From Mangrovimonas cancribranchiae (lineage in GTDB: Bacteria; Bacteroidota; Bacteroidia; Flavobacteriales; Flavobacteriaceae): 64,000 nt of DNA. A program made the position numbers and the translations under genes. Where the stretch lies: the NCBI RefSeq assembly GCF_037126245.1, contig NZ_CP136925.1:2806001-2870000 (forward strand), in the 5' to 3' direction. Shown here piece after piece: positions 25,072-34,665 of the stretch. The notes below the pieces were generated by a model that did no database searches, was not told the origin of the DNA, and saw only the letters and a program-made list of their open reading frames with translations. Position 1 is the first letter of the stretch. Each line of letters opens with the position of its first letter.

Positions 25072-26304
25072 TTACATCCTATAAATCCAATGAGCTGGAT
25101 CTTGGGTTTTGGTTTCTTTAAACACACTAAATCTTAAAATGGTTTTTCCATCGGAAGGGTTAGTAAACACCTCGCCTATATCTTGCTTTGTAGATAGGTT
25201 ATCGCCCGTTTTCACAAAAACTTTAGATAAATTGGTATACGATGTAATATAGTTACCGTGTTGTACCATAACCGTTAAATTACCGTGCTTTATGGCTTGT
25301 ACACGCATAACACGACCTTTGTAAACAGCACGTACTTTGGCATGTTCCTCGGTGGCTATACGTACGCCGTTACTTTGTATCATAACCGTTGGCACAATAG
25401 GCGATGGTTGCCTACCGTAACGCAATTTAACCACACCTTTTTCTACTGGCCAAGGTAGTTTTCCTTTATTAGACACAAAACTACTGGCCAAGGCTTTGTC
25501 TTCTGGTGTTAACGAAAATGTACTTGTAGATTTAGTCGTCTTTCCAGCAGCTTTATTAGATTTTGCAATAGCCTCACGAATAATTTTTTCAATCTCACGA
25601 TCTATAGCTCTTGCTTCACGCTCTTTTTGCTTAATTTGTTGGCTATACTTGCTTAAATTTTGGTTAATAGATGCCATTAACGTTTTGTGCTGCGATAACT
25701 CTTGCTCTAGTTGGCGTTGGGCAACTCTATTTTCTTCAATTAACTTTTGTTTGTCTTGCTTTTGACGCAACAAATCTTTATTAATCTCTTGAAGTTCGGT
25801 TGTTTTTGTTTTTATGGCTTGACCTTGTTCTCGTTGATATTTAGTATATTGATTAAGGTATTGTAACCGTTTATAAGCTTGTTTAAAGTTATTAGAAGAC
25901 AATAAAAACATAATTCTGCTTTGTTCACTTTTACTTTTGTAAGAATGTACAATCATTTTAGCATAATTGTCTTTTAGTGTTTCAAGTTCGGCGCGTAACT
26001 CGGTTATTTTGTTTTGGTTTGTATTAATCTCACGTGTTAATAAATTAGCTTGCTGATTGGTAACACTAATCAAGTTTTTACGAACATTAATCTTGTAGTT
26101 AACATCTTCTATTAACGTGATTTGCGACTTTTTCTTGGTTTTATTTTTAAACAACAAGTTGTTTATCTGCTGAATTTCTTTACGGAGTTCTTGACGACGT
26201 GTTTCTAACTCTTGCTGTTTTTTACTTTGAGAGAACGATAATGTGCTGCAAAAAAGCAGCAACAATGTTAAAATAAAGTATGTTTTTTTATTGGTAATAA
26301 TCAT
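25072..26304 (-). CDS. EnvC-like murein hydrolase activator with degenerate LytM domain
   Basis: The 410-residue periplasmic protein has a signal peptide ending near 'STLSFSQ', then a long coiled coil (residues ~27-250, rich in Gln/Glu/Lys heptads). A C-terminal LytM/M23 domain starts at about 'KLPWPVEKGVVKLRYGRQ'. The zinc-binding HxxxD and HxH pattern of active M23 enzymes is not preserved: the first region reads 'SNGVRIATEEHAKVRAV' and the last 'VQHGNYITSYTNLSKV'. This matches EnvC proteins, which activate amidases rather than cut. It overlaps the upstream DUF4292 gene by 1 nt, so they are co-translated. No amidase partner lies in the window. Confidence 0.9.
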   Translation of the reverse strand: MIITNKKTYFILTLLLLFCSTLSFSQSKKQQELETRRQELRKEIQQINNLLFKNKTKKKSQITLIEDVNYKINVRKNLISVTNQQANLLTREINTNQNKITELRAELETLKDNYAKMIVHSYKSKSEQSRIMFLLSSNNFKQAYKRLQYLNQYTKYQREQGQAIKTKTTELQEINKDLLRQKQDKQKLIEENRVAQRQLEQELSQHKTLMASINQNLSKYSQQIKQKEREARAIDREIEKIIREAIAKSNKAAGKTTKSTSTFSLTPEDKALASSFVSNKGKLPWPVEKGVVKLRYGRQPSPIVPTVMIQSNGVRIATEEHAKVRAVYKGRVMRVQAIKHGNLTVMVQHGNYITSYTNLSKVFVKTGDNLSTKQDIGEVFTNPSDGKTILRFSVFKETKTQDPAHWIYRM

Positions 26305-27083
26305 TAGTCTAGTGTAATTTCGTCGTATCCTTTCGGGATTTTAAACGGGTACCTTAAATCTTGGTTCAAAGATACCGATTTGAAGTCTAGTTCTATTATA
26401 GTTTCTTGATCTCCTTCTAAAGAAATTACTTTTATGTTTTTAGGAAACGTTTGTTTCTCTATGGTTTGATATTCCAAATAGTCTATTTGTAAAAACCGTT
26501 GTGTACTAGCTTGTGCTAACTGCTGCGATTCCATATTTAAAGTGGCATTAATTAAATAGAACAACTCAAAAAGCGAAGATTGTTCATTGGGCTGAAACAT
26601 ATAATTATTATTATGTATGGACATCTTATGTGTCTCATTATCTAACCCAAATAATGGCTGACCAAGCAATAGGTTTTGTACCTTTTCAAAATTAACGTCT
26701 GTACCCAGCATATCACTAATATAGCTAAAGTCGCCTTCAAAATAAGTATTGTCTAATTTGTTATAAAACCCAACCGATTCTGGTGTTATTTTAGCCCTAA
26801 CGATATTTAATGGCGCTGTTAACCAAATAATGCCATCTTTTAACATTCTAAATGTTACGGTATGCGATTGCGTACTGTTATCCTCGGTATAACTTATACG
26901 TACTTTTGCTTGTAATGTTTTAAAACTTGGTGCTGTTTTAAGATGCTCTTTAATAACGTATTTTTCCGAAAGGTCTGGGTTAACGTTCCCATCGGTAACA
27001 ACGTGCTTTGTTTTACACCCAAAACATGTAATAAGTAACACCAGTAAAAAACCTGTAATTATTTTGTTAGGGGTTTTCTTCAT
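26304..27083 (-). CDS. DUF4292-type lipoprotein
   Basis: The 259-residue protein has a lipoprotein signal 'MKKTPNKIITGFLLVLLITCFGC' with Cys23. The mature part ('LKTAPSFKTLQAKVRISYTEDNSTQSHTVTFRMLKDGIIWLTAPLNI') suggests a half-barrel of beta strands, as in LolA/LolB-like folds. It matches in layout what is annotated DUF4292 in Flavobacteria. A LolB-like role in lipoprotein insertion is possible but not demonstrated. It sits between a TPR protein (no gap) and the EnvC-like gene (1-nt overlap), so the three form one envelope operon. Confidence 0.8.
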   Translation of the reverse strand: MKKTPNKIITGFLLVLLITCFGCKTKHVVTDGNVNPDLSEKYVIKEHLKTAPSFKTLQAKVRISYTEDNSTQSHTVTFRMLKDGIIWLTAPLNIVRAKITPESVGFYNKLDNTYFEGDFSYISDMLGTDVNFEKVQNLLLGQPLFGLDNETHKMSIHNNNYMFQPNEQSSLFELFYLINATLNMESQQLAQASTQRFLQIDYLEYQTIEKQTFPKNIKVISLEGDQETIIELDFKSVSLNQDLRYPFKIPKGYDEITLD

Positions 27084-28439
27084 TTAATTTGTAGGTTTCA
27101 GTTTTTGGGCCCTTTCACGGTACATCTTTCCTTTTGAAGCATGATTTAATTTGGTATGTGCAATGCTTAACTGTACGTAAAAATCGGACAACATTTTATC
27201 GTCTTCTATAATATAATCTAGCCCCATAGTTAACACATCTATGGCTTGGTGCGATTTATCTTGTTTATTTAATGCCACACCATTTATTAAATAGAAAATA
27301 GGTTGTGATGGATACATAATTAAAGCGTTTTCACTTTTGCTTACTACATCATCATATTGCTCTAAATCTAATTGCAGAAGCAAAATATTACGCAACACCC
27401 CAAAATTATTGCCTTCTAGATTTAAGGCTTTTTGAAAATACTCTAGGGCTTTTTCTTTATTTCCTTTTTGTAAGAAATATTGCGCCACCTCTTGATAACT
27501 TTTAGGGTCGTCTTCTTGTGCTAAGGTTGTTGCTTCTACTAAATCGGTTTCATATTCTGGGTGGTCTTTAACAAACTTTACAAAATCGGTTAAAACCATG
27601 GCTTTTGCTTGCGGTTTTATTTGTAGGCTTTTTAAAACGACTTTCATCGATGTTATAGCCTTTTCGGCCTCGCCATCTTCTAAATAAAATTTATATAGTG
27701 CTAAATGAACTAACTCGGAATTAGGCTTAATTTCTAAAAGTTTCTTGGCCGTTTCGAAAGCTTCTTCCTTTTGATTGTTCTCGCTATAACGAAATATTAA
27801 TGCCAAATAATTAGATTCTTCATCTGGATTATCCTCAACACGTTCTTCCAAGTTTTCAATTTGATCTTTTTTCTTCCCTGTAGCCTTATAAACCTGATTA
27901 CGCAAAATATCTCGACTTGGTGAAACACCATAAGTTTCATCTAGCTCATCCAACAGTTTTAAAGCATCTTTATAGTTTTCTGTTCTCACATAAAGCGCTG
28001 CTAAATCTTCTTTGTAATCTGGATGATATTCTACCAACTGTTCTACGGTTTTAATAGCGCGTTTAAAGTCCTCTTGCTGAATGTAAACATCGTAAAGCTC
28101 ATCTAAGTACCATTCATTATCTTCATCCATGGAAACTGCCTCTTTTAAAGCGTCTTCTGCGGCACCAAAATTTTTAAGCTTGTTGTAGTTTTTACCTAAT
28201 TCGTAATAAACAACAGCGACGTCACTTTTAATGTTTAGACATTTTTTTAAAGCTTCAACTGCACGGTCGTAATTTTCGATACCTTTTTGTTTTAGGGCTT
28301 CGAAAAAATGTTGCTGAAACTCGTCTTCAACATTACCAAGATCATCGTCTGGTGTTTTGTTGAAATCTACTTGCGCACTTACTGTTATAGGAAAAAATAT
28401 TCCTAAAACTAGTAATAGTATGTAGATGTGTTGTTTCAT
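27084..28439 (-). CDS. Periplasmic tetratricopeptide-repeat protein
   Basis: The 451-residue protein has a cleavable signal peptide ('MKQHIYILLLVLGIFFPITVSAQ') and then at least nine TPR-like helical pairs. Examples are 'AVVYYELGKNYNKLKNFGAAEDALKEAV', 'AALYVRTENYKDALKLLDELDE' and 'AQYFLQKGNKEKALEYFQKAL'. TPR solenoids act as protein-binding scaffolds; the partner is unknown. The gene abuts the DUF4292 lipoprotein gene and is followed by the EnvC-like gene, which suggests a shared envelope function. No enzymatic motif is visible. Confidence 0.85.
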   Translation of the reverse strand: MKQHIYILLLVLGIFFPITVSAQVDFNKTPDDDLGNVEDEFQQHFFEALKQKGIENYDRAVEALKKCLNIKSDVAVVYYELGKNYNKLKNFGAAEDALKEAVSMDEDNEWYLDELYDVYIQQEDFKRAIKTVEQLVEYHPDYKEDLAALYVRTENYKDALKLLDELDETYGVSPSRDILRNQVYKATGKKKDQIENLEERVEDNPDEESNYLALIFRYSENNQKEEAFETAKKLLEIKPNSELVHLALYKFYLEDGEAEKAITSMKVVLKSLQIKPQAKAMVLTDFVKFVKDHPEYETDLVEATTLAQEDDPKSYQEVAQYFLQKGNKEKALEYFQKALNLEGNNFGVLRNILLLQLDLEQYDDVVSKSENALIMYPSQPIFYLINGVALNKQDKSHQAIDVLTMGLDYIIEDDKMLSDFYVQLSIAHTKLNHASKGKMYRERAQKLKPTN

Positions 28440-28467
28440 TAGTTTTTTAGGAGATTGAATTCAATTA

Positions 28468-29484
28468 TTATTCCAAAACCGAATAATCGCCAATACTTAT
28501 TGATGTGAATTTGCCATTATAAGTAACATGGTTACCTATCATAGCGTTATCTAAATTAGCGTTTTTAATGCTTGTTTGGTTTTGAATTAAGCTATTTTTA
28601 ACGGTTGAATTTTCGATAATAGTGTTGTTACCTATAGAAACGTTTGGTCCTACGGTTGTATTGTTTAGCACCACATTTTCACCAATAAAACAAGGTGGAA
28701 TAACTTTAGAGTTGTTTAACGTCACCGAATCGCTAACCAGTTTCTCTCCATCCTGAGTTAAAAACTGAAGCATTTTTGAATTGGTTTCAACCGTTACGGT
28801 TTTATTACCACAGTCCATCCATTCATCCACAGTTCCGGTTTTAAAAACTTTTCCTTCGGCCATCATACGTTTAATACCATCGTTAATTTGGTATTCGCCG
28901 CCATGCATAATATTTTCATCTAACACCTCTTGAAGCTTGCTTTTTAGAATACTAATATCTTTAAAATAGTAAATACCAATAACCGCTTGATCGCTTACAA
29001 ATTGTTCTGGTTTCTCAACCAATTCGGTAATTTCGTTATTGTAATTTAAATTAACAACACCATAAGCTTCAGGGTTTTCAACACGTTTGGTCCAAATTAC
29101 AGCATCGGCTTGAGGATCTAAATCGAAATCGGCGCGAATTAGTGTATCGGCATACGCAACAACAGCCGGGCCTGACAACGACTCTTTAGCACTCATAATA
29201 GCGTGACCTGTTCCTAAAGGTTTATCTTGACGATAAATTGACGTTTTTGCATCCAGACTTTTCCCTAATTCCTGAAGACTACTCACGATATCGTCTCCAA
29301 AAAAGGCAGGATCGCCAAGCACAAAAGCAACTTCTTCTATGGGTTGCTTTAATATTTTGGCAATATCTTTTACTAAGCGATGCACAATAGGTTCGCCAGC
29401 AACCGGAATTAATGGTTTTGGAACTGTTAAGGTATGAGGGCGAAGTCGTGAACCACGACCTGCCATTGGAACAATTATTTTCAT
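28468..29484 (-). CDS. Sugar-1-phosphate nucleotidyltransferase with left-handed beta-helix tail
   Basis: The 338-residue cytoplasmic enzyme has the nucleotidyltransferase signature 'MAGRGSRLRPHTLTVPKPLIPVAGEP' (broken here at residue 7 to 32) and 'VAYADTLIRADFDL', the metal-binding loop. 'WTKRVENPEAYGVVNL' and 'EWMDCGNK' follow. From about residue 250 the chain becomes hexapeptide-like ('VIPPCFIGENVVLNNTTVG', 'NVSIGNNTIIENSTVKNSLI'), forming a beta-helix that usually mediates oligomerisation or a second activity. It resembles glucose-1-phosphate thymidylyltransferase or GlmU-like proteins, but the exact sugar is undetermined. It precedes the TPR gene by 28 nt on the same strand. Confidence 0.85.
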   Translation of the reverse strand: MKIIVPMAGRGSRLRPHTLTVPKPLIPVAGEPIVHRLVKDIAKILKQPIEEVAFVLGDPAFFGDDIVSSLQELGKSLDAKTSIYRQDKPLGTGHAIMSAKESLSGPAVVAYADTLIRADFDLDPQADAVIWTKRVENPEAYGVVNLNYNNEITELVEKPEQFVSDQAVIGIYYFKDISILKSKLQEVLDENIMHGGEYQINDGIKRMMAEGKVFKTGTVDEWMDCGNKTVTVETNSKMLQFLTQDGEKLVSDSVTLNNSKVIPPCFIGENVVLNNTTVGPNVSIGNNTIIENSTVKNSLIQNQTSIKNANLDNAMIGNHVTYNGKFTSISIGDYSVLE

Positions 29485-29485
29485 A

Positions 29486-29562
29486 TCATTGCCCGCAAAA
29501 GCGGATATCTTTTTTAATTAAACTTGATCTCTATTGATTATAAAATTCCTGTCTGCGCAGAA
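29486..29562. repeat. Pair of short hairpins between dut and the nucleotidyltransferase gene
   Basis: CCGC-aaaa-GCGG (29493-29504) and the palindrome TCTGCGCAGA (29552-29561), inside 'attcctgtctgcgcagaaat', look like shortened members of the dispersed hairpin family. No gene lies in this 80-nt gap. Confidence 0.45.
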
Positions 29563-29564
29563 AT

Positions 29565-29999
29565 TTACTTCACGCCCGTGCTTCCAAAACCACCTTCACC
29601 TCTATCGGTTTCGGTAAGCTCGGTGACTTCTTGCCATTCGGCGCGTTCGTGTTTAGCTATAACCATTTGCGCTATACGTTCGCCATTGTTAATGGTAAAT
29701 TCCTCGTTGGATAAATTCACTAAAATCACGCCTACTTCACCACGATAATCGGCATCGATAGTTCCTGGTGCATTTAATACGGTAATGCCTTTTTTTGCAG
29801 CCAACCCGCTACGTGGTCGTACTTGAGCTTCGTAACCAACTGGCAACTCCATAAACAGTCCTGTTCCGACAATCGTACGTTCTAAGGGTTTTAATGTTCT
29901 AGGTTCTGACAGACTTGCACGCAAATCCATTCCTGCCGATGCTATGGTTTCGTAATGTGGTAATTCGTGATTGGATGTATTGATGATTTTTATGGTCAT
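29565..29999 (-). CDS. dut: dUTP diphosphatase
   Basis: The 144-residue trimeric enzyme hydrolyses dUTP to dUMP, keeping uracil out of DNA and feeding thymidylate synthesis. All five family motifs are present in order: 'AGMDLRA', 'RPRSGLAAK', '[11 protein letters not shown]', 'RIAQMVI' and the C-terminal P-loop-like '[10 protein letters not shown]'. The start codon overlaps the flippase stop by 4 nt (ATGA), so translation is coupled to a polysaccharide flippase gene. That pairing recurs in flavobacteria but has no obvious metabolic logic. Confidence 0.98.
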   Translation of the reverse strand: MTIKIINTSNHELPHYETIASAGMDLRASLSEPRTLKPLERTIVGTGLFMELPVGYEAQVRPRSGLAAKKGITVLNAPGTIDADYRGEVGVILVNLSNEEFTINNGERIAQMVIAKHERAEWQEVTELTETDRGEGGFGSTGVK

Positions 30000-31435
30000 T
30001 TTTTTCTATTTAATAGTTGTTTGATATCATTCTTTTCCAATAGGAAAACAACACCCAAAAATACAAAAACACAAACGGTACTAATATAATAATTGGGTTT
30101 AAATAATAGATTGGTATATGCGATTGTTGCCAAAACTACAGCTACAAATAAGTAAGTAAAAATACTAGATATATTATAAGGTACTGGATAATGTTTTCTT
30201 CCCAAGAAATATGATGTTATCATCATTACACCGTAAGCAGCCAATGTTGCCCAAGCTGAAGCCATAAAGCCAATTTTTGGAATCATATAATAATTAAAAG
30301 CAATTGTAATTAAAGCCCCAAAAACCGAAATATACATGCCATAACGTGTTTTGTCGGTTAGCTTGTACCATATGGCCAAATTAAAATACATTCCTAAAAA
30401 CAGATTGGCTAGTAACACAATAGGCACAATATCTATCGCTATCCAATAGGCTTCATCCCTAACAATAAGTTCTTTAAAAACATCTAGATAAGCAACTATA
30501 AATACCAACATAAAACTTCCGAAGATCACAAAATACTTCATAATGGCAGCGTAAGTTTGTTTGGCATTTTGTTCTTTGGCGTGATTAAAGAAAAAAGGCT
30601 CGGCCCCCAAACGAAATCCTTGAATAAAAATGGTCATAAAAACTGCAATTTTGTAACAGCCACTATAGGCGCCATTTATATTTTTACCCAATAGTTCTGG
30701 CAATAGCCATTTATCAAAATTTTCATTGATAACATAGGCTAGACCCGCTACCATAATTGGCCAACCATAGTTGAGTAATTGCTTAAATATTGTTGTGTTA
30801 AACTCTAATTTGGTCTTAAAGAAGTAGGGCGATAACAATAGTAGTGTTAATACACTAGCTGCAAGATTAGCAACGAATATGTATTGTACTAAATCGGTTT
30901 TATCATAAAATGAAAACTGCCAACCAAACTTGGGAATAGCCCATAAAAAAAAGAAGTTCAACAGCACATAAACAACAATATTAGACAACTTGATTGCTGT
31001 AAATTTAATAGGCCTTCCCGTTGCTCTTAAATAAGCAAAAGGCACTACAACCAAAGTATCTAAGGCCAAAACACCAACCAATAAATTGAAATAGGATTGT
31101 TTTAAGTTTACCCAATTTGCCAAACTTTCAGCATTAAAAAACACTATAGCAAAAAAGAGAATCGTGGTAATAGTTAAGCTTATGAATGCCGTTGAAAACA
31201 CTTTGCTTTTTTCATCACTTCTGCTAAAAAACCTAAAAAAGGCCGTTTCCATTCCATAAGTTAACAAGACATTGAAAAAAGCCGCATACACATAAAACAA
31301 TGTATTATCAGAATAGCTAGTGGTTGGCAATGTGTCTGTATGAAGCGGCACCAAAACAAAGTTCATAAGTCTTGGTAATACGGTTGCCAGGCCATAAATA
31401 GCCGTATCCTTAAAAAACGATTTTAATGCGCCCAA
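29996..31435 (-). CDS. Polysaccharide flippase, Wzx/MVF type
   Basis: The 479-residue inner-membrane protein has about 12-14 helices. Its N-terminal block '[27 protein letters not shown]' is typical of Wzx-like oligosaccharide flippases of the MOP superfamily. It would move an undecaprenyl-linked sugar unit to the periplasmic face. It lies 20 kb from the polysaccharide locus at the right end, so it may serve lipopolysaccharide, lipid II or another glycan. dut follows with a 4-nt overlap. A promoter with TTG-N20-TATCTTTA lies upstream. Confidence 0.88.
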   Translation of the reverse strand: MGALKSFFKDTAIYGLATVLPRLMNFVLVPLHTDTLPTTSYSDNTLFYVYAAFFNVLLTYGMETAFFRFFSRSDEKSKVFSTAFISLTITTILFFAIVFFNAESLANWVNLKQSYFNLLVGVLALDTLVVVPFAYLRATGRPIKFTAIKLSNIVVYVLLNFFFLWAIPKFGWQFSFYDKTDLVQYIFVANLAASVLTLLLLSPYFFKTKLEFNTTIFKQLLNYGWPIMVAGLAYVINENFDKWLLPELLGKNINGAYSGCYKIAVFMTIFIQGFRLGAEPFFFNHAKEQNAKQTYAAIMKYFVIFGSFMLVFIVAYLDVFKELIVRDEAYWIAIDIVPIVLLANLFLGMYFNLAIWYKLTDKTRYGMYISVFGALITIAFNYYMIPKIGFMASAWATLAAYGVMMITSYFLGRKHYPVPYNISSIFTYLFVAVVLATIAYTNLLFKPNYYISTVCVFVFLGVVFLLEKNDIKQLLNRKK

Positions 31436-31456
31436 AAAGTTGATTTTAACTCCGCT

Positions 31457-31487
31457 AAAGATAGGGCTTTAAAAAAGGAATTGCAAT
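31457..31487 (-). promoter_or_regulatory. Candidate promoter of the flippase-dut unit
   Basis: Minus strand TTG (31487-31485), 20-nt spacer, TATCTTTA (31464-31457). The -7 box differs from TAnnTTTG only in the last base. Confidence 0.5.
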
Positions 31488-31492
31488 GCGAA

Positions 31493-31978
31493 TTATTCCT
31501 TATTTGGTGGTGCAGAAGGATAATGCAATGGCTGTTTTTCAACAAGATCTTGTATTTTGTAGTATTTGGTTTTGCCTTTATCCTGATAACTTACAATACA
31601 TTCATTTTTAGTTAATGGAAAAGGTGGCTTAACGGTCTTTGGCAAGGTATTGCCATACTCCGCTTTTGGGTTGCTGCTCATTATCAAATCTTGCTTATTT
31701 TTCGACTGAAACCGACCTATGTAAATGGTCTTATCTACAATTTGCTTTTTAAGTTTAACCGCTTGATTTCTAAAATAGATACTATCTAAAACTATGCTCT
31801 TGGGATTATCTTTAATGGGTATATATACATTTACTCCCGAACCTCCATCTTCAATTCCAGCTACCCAATCTTGGTAATAGGCCTTGCCCAAAGTAAACGG
31901 TGGTCTTGTTTCAAGTTGCTTGGAACTTGAACATCCTAAAATTACTATGAAATAGAATATCGATGCTAATATTCTCAT
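31493..31978 (-). CDS. Putative lipoprotein of unknown function
   Basis: The 161-residue protein has the lipoprotein signal 'MRILASIFYFIVILGCSSSK' with Cys16. The mature part includes 'KAYYQDWVAGIEDGGSGVNVYIPI' and 'GNTLPKTVKPPFPLTKNECIVSY', then ends in a proline-rich tail. I recognise no functional family, though similar proteins seem common in flavobacteria. It is downstream of the atp operon terminator and upstream of the flippase promoter, so it stands alone. A dyad lies between its presumed -7 box and the start codon. Confidence 0.7.
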   Translation of the reverse strand: MRILASIFYFIVILGCSSSKQLETRPPFTLGKAYYQDWVAGIEDGGSGVNVYIPIKDNPKSIVLDSIYFRNQAVKLKKQIVDKTIYIGRFQSKNKQDLIMSSNPKAEYGNTLPKTVKPPFPLTKNECIVSYQDKGKTKYYKIQDLVEKQPLHYPSAPPNKE

Positions 31979-32006
31979 TTTAAACTTTATTTATAGTTTA
32001 AAGGTA
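31979..32006 (-). promoter_or_regulatory. -7-like box with overlapping dyad before the lipoprotein gene
   Basis: Minus strand TACCTTTA (32006-31999) runs into TTTAAACT (32002-31995), N8, AGTTTAAA (31986-31979), ending directly at the ATG (31978). The transcript would start in a hairpin that abuts the start codon. Compare the site at 4284-4307. Confidence 0.4.
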
Positions 32007-32030
32007 ATCATTCAAAATAAATGCCATAAA

Positions 32031-32059
32031 AAAACCTCACCAAAACGGTGAGGTTTTTT
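32031..32059 (-). terminator. Terminator of the atpBEFHAG operon
   Basis: AAAACCTCACC (32031-32041) and GGTGAGGTTTT (32047-32057) form an 11-bp stem with a 5-nt loop. It lies ~40 nt past the atpG stop and has T-runs on both sides. Confidence 0.9.
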
Positions 32060-32098
32060 ATTATAAGATACTGAAACAAGTTCAGTAAGCATACTTTA

Positions 32099-32959
32099 TT
32101 AGTTGTTCAAAGCTTCTGCTCCACCTACAATCTCCAAGATTTCGTTGGTAATGGCTGCTTGACGCGCTTTGTTGTAAGTCAGTTTTAACTGATCTCTTAA
32201 TTCGGTAGCGTTGTCTGTTGCTTTGTGCATAGCTGTCATACGTGCGCCATGTTCAGAAGCAAACGAATCTCTAATCGCTTTAAACAATTGTGTTTTTAAC
32301 GATTTAGGAATTAATGTTTCTACAATTTCAATTTTTGATGGTTCAAAAATGTAATCTAAGTTTACGTTTTTATCGCTTTCAACTGATACAATTGGTAAAA
32401 ATTGTTCTGTCTTTACGATTTGTGTTGCAGCATTTTTAAAGCTATTGTAAACAATCTCTACTTTATCAAACTCACCAGCTACGAACTTGTCCATAATCAT
32501 TTGAGCGATGTTGGCAACATTATCAAACGTTAAATCATCAAAAACATCACTATCATTAGATATAACATTTTGCTTTTTTTCTAAAGCGTCGTTAGCCTTT
32601 TTACCTATAGTTACAAACGATACGTTTTTACCCGTGTAAGTTTCGTTGGTTAATCGTGTAACTTCTTTAATGATGTTTGCGTTAAATGCACCACAAAGTC
32701 CTCTATTCGAGGTAATAGCTACAATTAAAACCTTGTTTACTTCACGTTGCTCTGCAAAATCACTTCCTGAATCGCCTTCTAGAGTGGCACTCAAGCTTTG
32801 TAAAAGCTCGGTTAATTTGTCGGCATAAGGACGCATAGCAGTAATAGCATCTTGGGCTTTCTTTAACTTTGCAGCCGATACCATTTTCATGGCACTAGTA
32901 ATCTGCATCGTAGAAGATACCGATGATATTCTGTTACGTATTTCTTTTAAGTTTGCCAT
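32099..32959 (-). CDS. atpG: ATP synthase F1 gamma subunit
   Basis: The 286-residue central-shaft subunit rotates inside the alpha3-beta3 hexamer to couple proton flow to ATP synthesis. The N-terminal coiled-coil part 'LKEIRNRISSVSSTMQITSAMKMVSAAKLKKAQ' and the C-terminal 'RMTAMHKATDNATELRDQLKLTYNKARQAAITNEILEIVGGAEAL' are classic gamma sequences. It is the last gene of the atpBEFHAG operon, 69 nt after atpA, and is followed by a terminator. atpD and atpC, which usually follow gamma, are absent here. Confidence 0.98.
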   Translation of the reverse strand: MANLKEIRNRISSVSSTMQITSAMKMVSAAKLKKAQDAITAMRPYADKLTELLQSLSATLEGDSGSDFAEQREVNKVLIVAITSNRGLCGAFNANIIKEVTRLTNETYTGKNVSFVTIGKKANDALEKKQNVISNDSDVFDDLTFDNVANIAQMIMDKFVAGEFDKVEIVYNSFKNAATQIVKTEQFLPIVSVESDKNVNLDYIFEPSKIEIVETLIPKSLKTQLFKAIRDSFASEHGARMTAMHKATDNATELRDQLKLTYNKARQAAITNEILEIVGGAEALNN

Positions 32960-32967
32960 ATTTCAGT

Positions 32968-33020
32968 TATTAGTATTGAGTATTCAGTAGTGAGCAAAAA
33001 CACTCACTACTCAATACTAA
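32968..33020 (-). repeat. Bulged inverted repeat and short tandem units in the atpA-atpG spacer
   Basis: The spacer reads as repeated 'agtattgagtattcagtagtgag' units, shown here as AGTATTG, AGTATTC and AGTAGTGAG, followed by the complementary CTCACTACTCAATACTAA. On the mRNA this folds into a long bulged hairpin between the two cistrons. Confidence 0.55.
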
Positions 33021-33028
33021 AATCTTTG

Positions 33029-34609
33029 TTATGCTTTATATTTAGCCGATAAGTCTTTCGCTACATTGGTTAATGTATCTGTAACTTCATCGGTTAATTT
33101 TCCTGCTTTAAGCGTATCTAAAACATCTCTGTGTTTAGCGTTTAAGAATTCTAAGAAATCTCTTTCAAATTCTTTTACTTTATCTACAGGAACGTCTTTC
33201 AGTAAGTTTTTAGAACCTGCATAGATGATAGCAACCTGATCTTCTACAGTAAATGGATCGTTTTGTGCTTGCTTTAATATCTCTACGTTACGTTTTCCTT
33301 TTTCAATTACGTTAAGCGTAGCAGCATCTAAATCTGAACCAAACTTAGCGAACGCTTCTAGTTCACGGAACTGCGCTTGGTCTAATTTTAACGTACCTGC
33401 TACTTTTTTCATGGATTTAATCTGAGCAGATCCACCTACACGAGATACCGAGATACCTACGTTAATCGCTGGACGAACACCAGAGTTAAATAAATCTGAC
33501 TCTAAGAAAATCTGGCCATCGGTAATCGAAATTACGTTGGTTGGAATATAAGCCGAAACGTCTCCTGCTTGTGTTTCAATAATTGGTAACGCTGTTAGCG
33601 ATCCACCACCTTTAACAATTGGTTTTAACGATTCTGGTAAGTCGTTCATTTCTTTTGCAATAGCATCATCAGCAATAACTTTTGCCGAACGCTCTAATAA
33701 ACGTGAGTGTAAGTAAAAAACGTCTCCAGGATACGCTTCACGTCCTGGTGGACGACGTAATAATAACGATACCTCACGATACGCTACCGCTTGTTTAGAT
33801 AAATCATCATAAATGATTAATGCTGGACGACCAGTATCTCTAAAGTACTCACCAATTGCAGCTCCTGCGAAAGGTGCATATACTTGCATAGGTGCTGGAT
33901 CTGATGCGTTTGCAGCAACAATAGTTGTGTAAGCTAAAGCGCCTTTATCTTCTAAGGTTTTAGCAATGTTTGCTACCGTAGAGGCTTTTTGACCTACAGC
34001 AACATATATACAGTATACAGGCTCGCCTGCATCGTAAAATTCTTTTTGATTTAAGATGGTATCGATACAAACGGTTGTTTTACCAGTTTGACGGTCACCA
34101 ATTACCAACTCACGTTGTCCACGACCTACAGGAATCATGGCATCGATAGATTTAATACCTGTTTGTAATGGCTCGTTTACGGGTTGACGGTAAATTACAC
34201 CTGGTGCTTTACGCTCTAATGGCATTTCGTAAGTTTCACCTTCAATAGGCCCTTTACCATCTATTGGGTTTCCTAATGAATCAACAACACGTCCAACAAT
34301 ACCTTCACCTACATTAATAGAGGCAATACGCGTGGTACGTTTTACTGTTGCGCCTTCTTTAATTTCTTTTGAAGGCCCTAATAATACAACACCTACGTTA
34401 TCTTCTTCTAGGTTTAAAACGATTCCTTCAAGGCCGCTTTCAAACTCTACCAACTCGCCGTATTGTGCATTTGATAGTCCGTAAACACGTGCAATACCAT
34501 CACCTACGGTTAGTACTGTTCCTACTTCGTCTAATGAAGCACCTGCTTCAAAACCTGATAGTTGTTGTTTTAAGATTGCTGATATTTCAGCTGGTTTAAC
34601 TTCTGCCAT
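33029..34609 (-). CDS. atpA: ATP synthase F1 alpha subunit
   Basis: The 526-residue subunit forms the non-catalytic nucleotide sites of F1. Walker A is 'GDRQTGKT', and the family pattern '[22 protein letters not shown]' is present. The N-terminal crown '[34 protein letters not shown]' is regular. It is about 15-20 residues longer than E. coli AtpA. It lies between atpH (56-nt spacer with tandem repeats) and atpG. Sequence is intact, with no frameshift. Confidence 0.99.
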   Translation of the reverse strand: MAEVKPAEISAILKQQLSGFEAGASLDEVGTVLTVGDGIARVYGLSNAQYGELVEFESGLEGIVLNLEEDNVGVVLLGPSKEIKEGATVKRTTRIASINVGEGIVGRVVDSLGNPIDGKGPIEGETYEMPLERKAPGVIYRQPVNEPLQTGIKSIDAMIPVGRGQRELVIGDRQTGKTTVCIDTILNQKEFYDAGEPVYCIYVAVGQKASTVANIAKTLEDKGALAYTTIVAANASDPAPMQVYAPFAGAAIGEYFRDTGRPALIIYDDLSKQAVAYREVSLLLRRPPGREAYPGDVFYLHSRLLERSAKVIADDAIAKEMNDLPESLKPIVKGGGSLTALPIIETQAGDVSAYIPTNVISITDGQIFLESDLFNSGVRPAINVGISVSRVGGSAQIKSMKKVAGTLKLDQAQFRELEAFAKFGSDLDAATLNVIEKGKRNVEILKQAQNDPFTVEDQVAIIYAGSKNLLKDVPVDKVKEFERDFLEFLNAKHRDVLDTLKAGKLTDEVTDTLTNVAKDLSAKYKA

Positions 34610-34617
34610 CTTTATTT

Positions 34618-34651
34618 AGATATTAGATGTTAGATATTAGATGTTAGATCT
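34618..34651. repeat. Tandem 14-bp repeats in the atpH-atpA spacer
   Basis: AGATATTAGATGTT occurs twice head-to-tail (34618-34631, 34632-34645), with a third partial unit AGATCT after it. Each unit itself is built of AGATATT/AGATGTT half-units. Confidence 0.8.
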
Positions 34652-34665
34652 AATTCTAACCGTTT

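Noticed and set aside
34618-34651. Short tandem repeat considered as CRISPR remnant
   Set aside because: Units are directly adjacent with no spacers, only 14 bp, within an operon; no cas genes.
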